Source of the DNA: Dactylorhiza incarnata
Taxonomy: Eukaryota; Streptophyta; Magnoliopsida; Asparagales; Orchidaceae
Assembly: GCA_033032865.1 (NCBI GenBank)
Contig: JAWHQI010000170.1
Location: 3,655,001-3,719,000 of the forward strand
DNA: 64,000 nt
Direction: 5' to 3'
Shown here: one piece after another, positions 36,201-48,200 of the stretch
Layout of the letters: the number at the start of each line of letters is the position of its first letter
How positions within the stretch are numbered: position 1 is the first letter of the stretch
Program-made: the position numbers and the translations under genes
The notes under the pieces: model-generated
Told to the model about the DNA's origin: nothing
Seen by the model: the letters and a program-made list of their open reading frames with translations, nothing else
The model's database searches: none

Positions 36201-39200
36201 GGAGCGAAATCGATCTGGGCATTCCAGCACCAACACTTGTCATCTTGCCAGCCTCTCCAGAGATCAACCTGAAACCCCCGTCTAGTGAGAGCCCGGGAGC
36301 GGAATCGATCTGGGGCATTCCAGCACCAATACTTGTCACCCTGCCAGCCTCTCCAGAGATCAACCTGAAACGCCCCGTCTAGTGAGAGCCCGGGAGCGGA
36401 ATCGATCTGGGGCATTCCAGCATCAATACTTGTCACTATGCCAGCCTCTCCAGAGATCAACCTGAAACCCCCTGTCTAGTGAGATCCCGAGAGCGGAATC
36501 GATCTGGGGCATTCCAGCACCAATACTTGTCACTCTGCCAGCCTCTCCAGAGATCAACCTGAAACCCCCCGTCTAGTGAGAGCCCGGGAGCGGAATCGAT
36601 CTGGGGCATTCCAGCACCAATACTTGTCACCCTGTCAGCCTCTACAGAGATCAACCTGAAACCCCCACGTCTAGTGAGAGCCCGGGAGCGGAATCGATCT
36701 GGGGCATTCCAGCACCAACACTTGTCACCTTGCTTGTCCTCGCATAACAGTTATAACTATCAAGTGAAGAAGTAAAATATTCAACTAATATTGCAATAAA
36801 ACTTTCAAAGGTAGAATCGCTTCAAATCGTCTCCACTTCGGGCTCGGCCGAGAGGTACCCCTTCCACATCTTAGAGGTGATACCCCCCGGACTTGAGCAC
36901 TTCGCTTACAATGTATGGACCCTCCCAATTGGGGTTGAGCTTACCTACCGCGGCTCCTCTTCCGGCCGCGTCGACCTTCTTCAAGACCAGATCTCCTTTC
37001 TGAAAGTGCTTTACTCGGATGTGTTTGTCAAAATATCGGACCATTCGCCGCTTGATTTCCTCCTGCCTGATGGTGGCCTGGTCCCGGAGTTCCTCCACCA
37101 GGTCTAAGGATAGCCTTTGTTCCTCATCATTGGCCACCAGCCACTCTTCATCCCCTTCACCTGCGGCGATCACCCTGGGGGTCTTTACTTCGAACTCTAT
37201 GGGAAGGACTGCTTCGGACCCATGAGAAAGTTTGAACGGGGTCTCTCCGGTGGCGGTGTTAGGGGTAGTCCTCAGGGCCCAGAGAACGGCTGGTAGCTGC
37301 TCTACCCAGTTCCCCCGGAGGTTCTCCACCTTCTTCTTTAGTAGGTTGACGATTACTTTGTTTGACGCCTCCACCTGGCCGTTGCTTCTTGGGTGGTGAA
37401 CCGATGCGAACCTGAGGTCGATGCCAAGCTGGGTGCAGAAGCTAACAAACTCTTCGCTAGCAAATTGTGGCCCATTGTCCGTCACTATAGCTAGGGGGAG
37501 GCCGTGCCTGCAAATTTTTCCCCCCACACAAAATTTCTCACAACCTGAGATGTTACCTTGACGAGCGCCTTCACTTCTACCCATTTGGAGAAGTAGTCGA
37601 TCATGACCAGTAAGAATTTTCTTTGGCCACTAGCTTGAGGGAAAGGGCCAACTAGGTCCAACCCCCATATGGCAAAGGGCCAGGGAGCCGTGATGGTCCG
37701 GAGCCTTTGGGCTGGGAGGAATTGGAGTGGAGCATAGAGTTGGCACTCGGAACATCTTCTTGCGAACTCCGCCGCATCTTTGCTGAGGGTGGGCCAGAAG
37801 TAGCCTTGTCTCAACACCCTCCCCTCCAGGGTTCGGCTCCCGGAATGGCTGCCACACTCCCCGGAGTGAATTTCTTCCAGGACTTTCGGGACCTCCTCCT
37901 CGGAAACACAACGGGCCAGGAGTCCCGAGAGAGTCTTCCTATATAGCCCTCCTGCATGCAAGGAATAATAAGCTGACTTATACCTGAAGCGTCGTCTGTC
38001 TATGTCTCCTTCAGGGAACTTTCCTGATGATAGGAAAGTGACGAAGGGATCCATCCACGAGACCCGTTGATCCACCTCCATCAATTCTCCTTCCTCGATG
38101 GTGGGTCGGAAGAGTTCCGAAGCTGTTCCCCCTGCTCGGGGACCGAACTTGGCCAAGAGGTATGCGGGGGTGCTCTCTTCTCTTGGCACGCGCTTGACGG
38201 AGAAAGTGCGGAAATGCCCGATGACCCCCTTGACCTTCTCCAAGTACCGCAGGAGGGTCGGGTCCTTTGCCTCAAACTCTCCCCTGACTTGGCATGCCAC
38301 CACCATGGAGTCCGTCGAGACCTCCACATCTTGCACTCCCAGTTCCCGAGCTAGCCGCAGGCCCGCTATCGCCGCCTCGTACTCTGCTTGGTTGTTGGTA
38401 ACCGGGAAGTGGATGTTTAAAGCTTGCTCGATCTTGGTCCCCTGGGGACTCACCAAGATGATTCCCCCTCCATAGGAGTGCTTTCCTGACGCGCCATTCA
38501 CCAACAGCCTCCATGCCACTGAGGGGGGAGATTCATGCTCCCCTACTTCAGTTGTGTAATCAGCCATGAAGTCTGCCACCGCTTGGGCTTTGATCGACGA
38601 CCTGGGCGTGAACGTAACATTGAACTCACTCAGCTCCACGGACCACTTCGCCAATCTTCCTGAGTGTTCTACCCCCTCCATGACTTTGCGAAGTGGGTGA
38701 TCAGTCACTACCTTGATCGAATGTGCCTAAAAGTAAGGTCGGAGCCTCCGGGCCGCCACCACCAATGCGAAGGCCAACTTTTCCAGAATCGGGTACCGGA
38801 GCTCTGCCATCTTCAACACTCGACTGACGTAGTAGATGGGGAACTGCTTTCTCCCTTCGTCCCGGATCAGTACTGAGCTTACTGCCTCGGACCCTACCCA
38901 AGGGTACAGGGAAAGATCCTCTCGCGGTCTCGGCCCTTGGAGTAGAGGAGTTTGGGTGAGTTGTTCTTTCAAGGCCTGGAAAGCCTCCTCACACTCCGAG
39001 GTCCATTCAAATTTTTTGTTTCCTCTCAACACCTTGAAAAAGGGGGCACACTTGTCTCCGGCCTTGGAGAGGAACCTACTGAGTCCGGCCAGCTTTCCAG
39101 TGAGGCTCTGAACCTCCTTCGAGTTCCTGGGCGATCCCAACTTCATTATTGCTTTGACCTTGTCCGGGTTTGGCTCCACTCCCGCCGGGGTGAGCAAATG

Positions 39201-42200
39201 GCCTAGAAATTTCCCTCAGCTAGCCCCGAAGACACACTTCAAGGGGTTGAGTTTCATCTTATACTTCCGCAAAGTCTTAAAAGTCTCTTCAAGGTCTCGG
39301 AGGTGGGATCCAAGGTCCCGACTCTTTACCAAGAGGTCATCGACGTAGACCTCCAAGTTTCTCCCCTTTTGTTCTCGGAAGACCCTGTCCATCATTCTCT
39401 GGTATGTGGCACCTGCATTCTTGAGCCCGAAGGGCATCATCTTACAACAATAACACCCATCCCCCGTGATGAAGGAGACGTCCTTGATGTCCGGGGGATG
39501 CATGCGAATCTGATGATAACCTGAAAAAGCATATAGAAAAGACATTATAGGGAAACCGACGACTGAGTCAATCAGCGCATCGATTCTAGGCAGAGGGTAG
39601 CAATCCTTGGGACATGATTTATTAAGCAAGGAAAAGTCGATACACATTCTCCACTTACCTCCCTCCTTCTTCACCATGACCACATTAAAGACCCAGCCTA
39701 GATACTGGATCTCTGATACAAACCCTGCCTGAATGAGCTTTCCCACCTCCTCTCGGATGGGTCCTTCCAGCTTGTCTGCTATGGCCCTCCTCTTTTGACG
39801 GATGGGACGGGTGCCGGGGACGAGATTGAGGCGGTGGCAAGCCACATCCGCATCGATCCCGGGCATCTCCGCGGCGCTCCAAGCGAAGACATCCACGTTC
39901 TCCTGAACGCATGCTAGGATCTGCTTTTGCTCCTCCAGGCCGAGCTCCCCGCTGATCCTGACTTTCTCCACCACCCCGGCTCGGGTGGTGACTTCGAGTT
40001 CCACGACCTCCTCCACTGCCTCCAACCGGGATTGTTCTCCCCAATCTCCTTCCTTCTCTTCGCCACTAGCGAGTGCTTCGACCTCCCTCTCCTTTCCTTC
40101 TTCTCCGACCACCATCAACTCTTCTGTCGCCCCTTCCTCTTCCATCGGCTCCTCTGACTTCTGCTCCATCTCCTCCTTCCGACCTTCTCCTTCAAGCCCT
40201 GCCGGCTCACCCACCTCCTGGTCCCATCTCTCGGCCTCTCCCATCCAAGAGATGGTGTTGACCGTCGTCACGTAGCATTGCCTCGCTACCTTCGGGTCTC
40301 CTCTGATTCGGACTTGGACTCATCCGTCGTTGAACTTAAGGCACTGGTGGAATGTGGAGGGGACACAGCGGAACGCGCTGATGAGCGGCCTTCCGAAGAT
40401 GGCGCTATAGCTGTTGGGAGCATCCACTATGACAAAGCGGCAGTTCCTGGACTGCCCCCCCCCCCCAAGACCACGTGGAGTCCTACTCCCCCTTCTACTT
40501 CTTTTCTCTCCCCGGAGAATCCGAACAACGGACCATCCGAGGCCAACACCCTTCGCGGCTCCACCTCCATCCCATCAAACGCCTTTTTGAAAATGACATT
40601 GACCGAACTCCCGTTATCCATCAGGATTCTGGAAACGGTGAAGTTCTCGATCGCGGTCTGAATGACCAACGCATCGCAGAATGGGTCCTCATATCCTGGC
40701 ATGTCCTTCTGGGTGAAGGAAATCTTCTCTGCCGGGGGCGGGGCCAGGGATGTCGAAGCCACGCTACGACGGTAGATAGTATGGAGGCTCGCCTTTCGGG
40801 TTGCCTCAATCCCTACCCCCCCCCCCCCCCCCCCCCCCCCGTGGATCACTCTGATCCCCCCTCGGGACCCCAAGTCGGCTCGGTTCTCACACCTTTCCTC
40901 CTCCTCTTGAGGTCCAACCTCCTCAATCCTTACCGGTTGTTGTTGTCGCGGCACGGACACTCGGGCCCTTTTTGTCTCTAGGAACTCTGGGCAGGTGGCC
41001 GTCGCGTGACCTTCCTCATCATGGAAGTCACAATACGGCAGCGTCACCTCTCCCGCCTCGCCCTCCGCCATCCTATTTCTTCTCCTTCTTCCTGCTCCCG
41101 CCTCTTCTCTCACCTCTTCTCTCCTTCCTCTTCCTCCTCTTCCCCGCCTGATTGCCATGGCTTGCTGGGGTGGAGGATGCATCGGCCTCGGACCCTGCCT
41201 CCATCCCAACTGATGGGGTCTTCCTTGACCCCCATTGAAGTTACCCCTCCCCGGGGGGTAACCCCTTCCCTGGCCTTGCATTCCTCTGCCATGATGCCTC
41301 CACTCCCCCTCCGGGGCCCTGAGCTCTTCCCTTCTCCTCACCTCTTGCTGTCTGACTTCCGGCTCACTGAGCTTTGCTAGCCTCTTGGTGAGTTCCGGGT
41401 TGGCCTCCTCACTCTCGATTTCCTCCGCCACCCTCTCCATCAGCTCCTCGTAGGAGACGGGGGCCTTCCTCTTCAGAGCCATCTTAAAGAAACTTTCCCC
41501 CAGCCCGACCGTGAAGGCGAGCTGGAGTGCAAACCCAGGCATCTCCTGAGTGAGCAGCACTTCTTCCTGGAACCGATTCGCGTAGCGAGCCAACGACTCC
41601 TTTGGCTCCTGCTTCACTTTGAAGAGGGACTCGGCGTCCTTCTTCCTCTTCTTTGAAGTTGAGAATCGCAACAAGAAACTCCGGCGCAAATCCTCGAAGG
41701 CATAGATCGACCCTGTAGGGAGTTGATGGAACCAGTCCCTGGCCTTTTCTTTAAGAGTGACGGCGAAGAGCCGACACTTAAAAATATCCGACATCGGCCT
41801 GATGGAGACCGAGTCCTCAAAAGACTGGAGATGTTGGACAGGGTCATCTCTGCCGTTGTAGTATACCCTGTCCCACTCTCCGAACCCTGCCGGGACAGGT
41901 GCAGAGAGTACCAACTCGCAGAAGGGACTTCCCCCTTCTGCCACCCTTTCTCGCTCCACACGACCCCCGAGCTCTCTCGCCAGACTCGGGCTCGCGGGGA
42001 CCGCGCTCGCGAGAACGGTGTTCGCTTGGACCACTCCCACGGTCGCTACATCCCCCGGGCGCGCGCTCGCCGGCACAGAGCTCGCCGGCACAGAGCTCGC
42101 CGGGCTGGCGAACAGCACTCGCCCCTCCAAGTCTTGCACTTACCCTCTGACCACTTCCTTTCCGGTTCTCCCCCCCCCCCCCCCCAGGGCGTTCTCGCCA

Positions 42201-45200
42201 ACCGCTGTTGGGGGGAAGATCGCCTGAGGTGATGGGGTCGCGAACTCACTCCGCAGCGCCGCGACCGTGAGTCCGAAAGTGTCAAGCACCTCCCTCCTGA
42301 AATCCGCGAACATCCTTGGTGTCACCACCTGCGGTGACTCGCTGAACTCCTCGCCTCCTGTCATATCCGCTCCTTGGAACTTTCTTGGACCAGCCACGCT
42401 CCACGCTCACCGCACCAAAATGTTGAAACCGATTTCTCGGCCTCTTGTGGAGCTCGGGGCCCTCACCGAAATGAGGGGCAGCTAGCCCTTACTGATCCCT
42501 CGGAGAAGGTAGACCGAAGACTAGAAAGATGATTAAGACCTTAGTCACAGCGAGGAGGTCCCTCCACTAACCCGGAAGATCGTTGAGCGCTTCCCCTCCC
42601 AAGCCAAAGGTGAGACTCGGGCACCTTGGAGAGCTCTGGAAATGCTAACCAAAGAAGGCCTGAGGAGAGAGAAGCTGAAGTGAAATCTTCTCCAAAGGTG
42701 CCCTTGAGGTCTTATTTATAGGTTTTCTGATCTGACCTGCAAATAGCAGGATCCCGCCTTCCGATTTTACTATCCGCACCCCAAATGGGTCTGCTAACAG
42801 CCCAACTCCGCTGTTTGGAGAGGCTAAAGGCAGACCACCAAGGGTAAAAGGGTAATTTGGCCCTATCAACTTATGGGCAAGGAACTGCGAGAACATTACT
42901 GCTGAAGCTCTCGCGGGCCTTCTCGCGAGTCATGCTCGCGATGCCTCTCCTAGGCGATCGCCCTGCGAGGACCTCGCCGGCCAATTCTGGCGGTATCTGC
43001 CGAGGTCCGGTCTCGCGAGCCTTCCTGCGAGACCGCCTCTTGACTCCGTCGAGTTCAACATACCCTTCGTCGAACGCAGAGCATTTCGTAGATCACAGAT
43101 AAGCTCGACGAATGCAGAACGTTGAATTGTTCGCTGACTGCTGAGACGGGCGGTTCGCCGACCGCTGCTTCCCTGTTGTAATTTGTCGAGCGCCGTCCGA
43201 CGAATGCTGAGCTCCGTTCGACATTCGTCGAACGCCGAATTGAGCTCGCCGGACGCTGAGGCTCTAAACTTGCGAGCCTTCCTGCGAGATCGCCCATTGA
43301 CTTTGCCGCGCACCGAACACATTTCGCTGGACATCTCTTTACTGGACATAGGTCTCTTCTGCCAGCGGCCTGCGAGGTATTGATTTGCCAGCCCTCGCTC
43401 GGCCCAGTCTTTTGGAGATATCTGCCGAGGTCTGGATCTCGCGAATCCTCTTGCGAGACCGCCCCTTTGGCTTTAATGAGCATAGAACACCGTCGACCTC
43501 TGATGATTTCGTCGAACAGGGGTGAGCTCGACGACCACAGGCGGGCTCGACGAACTCGGGAGAGTTCGTCGAACGCAGTACTCCCTTCGTCGAACTCAGG
43601 AAACTTCTTCAAATTGCCTGCGAGCGTTTATCTCGCCGCCGACCCTTCTCGCTCGCCTCTTAGCGAGCCCTCCGAGAGAGACTTCCCCAAGGTCCCTCTT
43701 GCGAGGTATTTGGCCCTAAGGACTCCCTCTCTTATTACTTTCATCCTGTTGCCCCCTTAAAACACGCCTCCTGGCCTGGCGAATATCGGGGTTGTACAGT
43801 CGCACCGAAGGAAGAGGACCGAGCGATTTCTTGTTTTTGAAACCTAACTTCTCAATAACTCCCTTTCAACCGATTGCACGCATAATATAAAGGGGGGATT
43901 AGGTTAAGTGATCCGATGACCCAAATCGTCCGATCATATTACTTGACCTAATTCCCAAAATATGCGTTTGGAAATAAAAATAAAAACATGAAAAAGGTAG
44001 AAAAATGAGTTTGACGTGATCACGAACTCTGATCGGTCATCTGACAATCCAAAAATGTCGATCTCATCATCATCTGTAATATTGCGCATGTTATCGATAT
44101 CCATCAGTAGCACTGCTATGATGCATTAGGACAGTATGGTAATTAATAATAGCCTTACCCATATATAAGCAGGGGTAAATAGTCTTAAGTCTTATCTTGA
44201 AATTCATGATTGGGAATATCTCCATTGAGAGGACTCTTTGGGGGAACCAAGCTTTAGAGCTTGAAGCGAACATACCTCACAAGTGTATCATGTTTACATT
44301 GTAATGCAATCCATTTCAATGTTTACCAACTTGGCCTGATTTGCCGCCTTCCCTCCTAACCCAAAGTTGAGGGAATCCAACGACCCAACATTCATCCAGC
44401 TTCTCACTGTCCAACCACTAATGATCGTAGTATTCTCCTTATGATTCCATCTGCAGTTAGTCTCCTCCTTCGGATTCCATCGGTTACCCTGCATGTCGTC
44501 GGAGGCACCTCCAAGGTCCGGCGACCAGTCCTCCATCTGTTGCTTTGGGATTTCGACGCACCATTTCTTATGCAATTCTTCCGCAATTCTAGAACATGTT
44601 GCTTACTTGCCCAGCCCCGATTATTCTTCCCTCCGACGAACTTCTTAGCCTCCTTCGTCGGCGAAGCCTGCAACTGCTAGGTCTCCGGCGTCCTTGCTCT
44701 CTACCTCCACCATCAAAGGGTACTGCGCCCGTTTTTCACGAATTTGCAATCTCTCTCTTCACTTCACCCTTCCCGAGCCATTGAACTCAGTCACCTCCTA
44801 TTTATTTTACTTTGTCGCAGATCCTCCTTTGGATTGATTCGACCGCTTCTAAGGCCAGAGGTATAACTCTCATTTCTCTTGTGCTCAAATCATGTTAGCT
44901 TACTTTTAATGTTTAATTTTAATTTGACCTTTAATTCAGAGTTTGCCCCTAATTATCGTATTTTGTCTCTTTGTCGTTAATTTCTAAATGTCAATGTTCT
45001 ACTTATTCCTTTCAAATATGTCTGTGGAAGATTTGTCTCATATTGCGGAATGCACACGAATGTTGAGGTTTTATGCGTGTCAAGCTATTCTTCGGTTGAA
45101 TATCACATGAAATTACTTGTGAAAAAGTTTACTTGCGCCACCTTATTTTAAATTAGATCACAAATTTACTTTTAAAATTAAAACGAGATTTTGGAATACA

Positions 45201-48200
45201 TCAATAACCTTAGCGAGAACCACCCTTCGAATGTAATTTGGTAGGTGCATCAGTGCATGTCTCTCAAGGTTCAATGCTAGTGTTATTCTCATACAATCAT
45301 CTTCTCTAGGTTCTAACATTTCACTCTATATTTTTTAGATCAAACTCTCCCTGAAATCACCTTATAAGCTGTGCAAGAATATTTTTCTTTCAAAAAAAAA
45401 AACTTATCTCAGTTTATGATTTCCAAGGGGCATGATTTCTTCAAATACTTTGCTGTGGTAACAACTGTGGAAGCAATTGCTGATAGTGCAGCCAGTGTAC
45501 TTTCATGCACTTGTTTTGTAACTAACATATTTATATTGTACATAATTTTTTTTACATTTAGTACACATCTATAGCAGATTTTGCAAAATTTGACTTTAAA
45601 GGAATATTAATCTGCTATGATGAACTTATTCAACCAGAACACTGCTCTTTCAATAGTTTAAATTTCAAATTTTATTTATCAAGTAATGTTAGTGGTGCTT
45701 ATAAAAAGAATGGAATGTGCTTAAAAATATTAAAGTGCACATGCACATTATTGAATGAGTGCACTACATTATTAAAGTGCACATGCAAATTTTATTTATC
45801 AAATATTAAAGTGCACTACATTAATTTGTTCTACTCAATGAACACATTTTCTACTTAGTTGTATTATTTCCAAAATACTCAAATCTATCTTCAACCATCA
45901 TTATCTTCTAACCATGTATTTATTTTCATTGTATGTATATCTCCATTTATTATTTTCATTTTTAAGCACTTAAATGTTGAAAATTATTTTATCATTTTTC
46001 CTCATTGTTGGAAACGGAAATGACTTGCATAATCAAAATTATTTTTTAGGAATCCGACATATTAAAATATCCCCGACATGTCTCCGACATCCGACTTCCG
46101 ACATCTAAAACCCCAATCCGACATGTCTCTGATATCCGACATTTAAAACCTTGACTAATGGCAGAGAACGAAAGAAAGTCGTTCTCTGCTTTTTCCGGGT
46201 TGTCCCCTTTCTAATTCCCGATGGCAATATTAAAAGACAGCATGATCCCATGTGGCGTGAGTAAATTTCTATAAATGTAGTTTCCAAATAGCCGTCCCTT
46301 TAAATCTGCTAGCTCTATTTCCTTTTTGACTGAAGTAATTTTATGAAACAGGATATCTCATTTGACTACTTGCCTAAGTTAACAATCCCTGATTTTTGAG
46401 ATATCCTTTGATTTGATTTTTTTTCTAGTTTTCTCCATTTATATTTATGCTTCCCCTAAATAATTTAAGCTTGCCTTTATCATCCTAATTACAAAAAATA
46501 CCGGACCTTTTTATTTTGAGCAATGTTATATGCAGTCCGCTTTTGGCTTTATGCAGGCCGTGGATATATGCAGGCCAAAAAATTATTCATGCAGGCCAAA
46601 TTTCATATTTACAGACTATATTCAAAAATCAAATTAACATTTTCGTAAATAAATCACAAAGCAAAATATAGCATTCATAAAACAAGTAAAATATCATGCG
46701 TGCGAGGTTACGTAAAAAACTGAGATACAAATATATACATCCGTACTTTCTCGGCCACTTTTGTTGCATTTCAATTTTTTATTCTAAAAAAATGTTTATT
46801 TGTTATAAAGGAGTATCCAACGCAAGGTTGAAGGCTCATCGGGAGAAAACAAGTAAAAATAACTGATTACATTTAACTAAATATCTGAAATCACTGTTCG
46901 ACTTCGAGGAACGCAAGGTTGAAGACTCATCGGGAGAAAACGAGGCCTTATCCGAAGGCTCATATTTTTTAAACTTTTACTCGTTACTTTTAACTCCTTG
47001 GGGACACGGTTGCATGGAAGGAAAAAACACATAATATATGAAGTATTAAACTACTTAAATCATTTTTCTTGCAGGTTGAAAAGAAAAAAAATGATGTTTT
47101 TTTTAAAAACGGTGGCCTGCATATAGCCAAAATCGGTCTGCGTTTAACATCGCTCTTTTTAAAAAATTGTGGCCTGCATATAGCCAAAACCGGCTTGCGT
47201 TTAACATCGCTCTTTATTTAAGGTCTCATCGGGTGGTCAAACCGATGAGCAGCAAAATAAAGGCAGATGCGCGACAAAGAAATATAATAGATGTATAAAT
47301 AAAATAAATATGATAAGTCGCAGGGCGCATCACGTATTTTGATGGACCGACCATCCTTACCGGGCTAATTCGGCAATACACCCAGTAAGGGTAAGGAGGG
47401 CGACCGCCCGGACACGATCCGCCGCTTGTCGACCCAAGAGATGGCCAACCACCGAGCTAAGGGCCTCTGTTACAACTGCGACGACACTTAAAGTCGCGGT
47501 CACCGGTGCAAGCCTCTCTTCTGGCTTGAGGTTGAGGACCCCTCCGAAGGGGAGGAGGATGATCTGGGGGAACCAACCCTCTCTCTACATGCTATTACGG
47601 GCCCTCACACGGAGGAGACGATTCAGATGCGGATTTTGGTGGGCGGCCAGATGTTGGTCGACTTATGGACTCAGGACTCATAGATTCATCGGCGAGCACA
47701 CCGCCAACCATTTTTAGCTCTCCGTGACTCCCCTGAGCCGCCTCAGCATCGTCGTGGCCAACGACAATGCAATGGCTTGCTCTGGTGTTTGTCGAGATGT
47801 TTTGATTGTTGTGGAGTAGCACCATTCGCACGTAGATTTCTTGGTGATCGCTCTTCGTGGCTTTGAGGTTGTCTTGGGTGTTCGGTGGATGCGCACTTTG
47901 GGATCGCTGCTATGGGATTTTGACCGCCTCACGATGACATAGAGTGGTGGCTCCCACCAGACGGAATGGAAGGGTTGTTTTGCAGCCACTTCGCGGCGAT
48001 CATTCTTCGTACAGGCAAATGACGCAGGGCACACCGACCTCAACGCTCTTTTGCAGAAGTTCAGCGGCATCATGGTTGTGCCCACCTTGGCGAGTATAAG
48101 GGGCTTGCTCGCACATGCTCGCCTATACTCGCCCAGGCCTTCTGCTACCTCTGCTTGCTGGGCTGTCTTCAGTCTTTGACTCCTGTCCTCCGTGTTGACC

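Larger units (their letters stand above)
28288..43798 (-). mobile_element. Complete Tat-lineage Ty3/gypsy retrotransposon with two antisense genes
   Basis: The 15.5-kb element is flanked by a perfect 5-bp target duplication GTCGC (28283-28287, 43799-43803). Order along its own (minus) strand: 5' LTR 43798-42421, PBS, gag-protease, RT-RNase H with a second RNase H-like domain, integrase, 97-bp tandem array, two antisense genes, polypurine tract, 3' LTR 31391-28288. The second RNase H ([20 protein letters not shown]), the gag CxFHxxxGHxTxxC knuckle and the antisense extra genes are Tat-lineage traits. gag-pol has several stops and frameshifts, so this copy is not autonomous. The two LTRs differ by few substitutions outside the hAT insertion, pointing to recent insertion. 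Confidence 0.92.

Noticed and set aside
35745..36654. Repeat-peptide proteins ([11 protein letters not shown] type) in the 97-bp array
   Set aside because: The 97-bp period is not a multiple of three, so the same DNA is read in changing frames. No real repeat protein.
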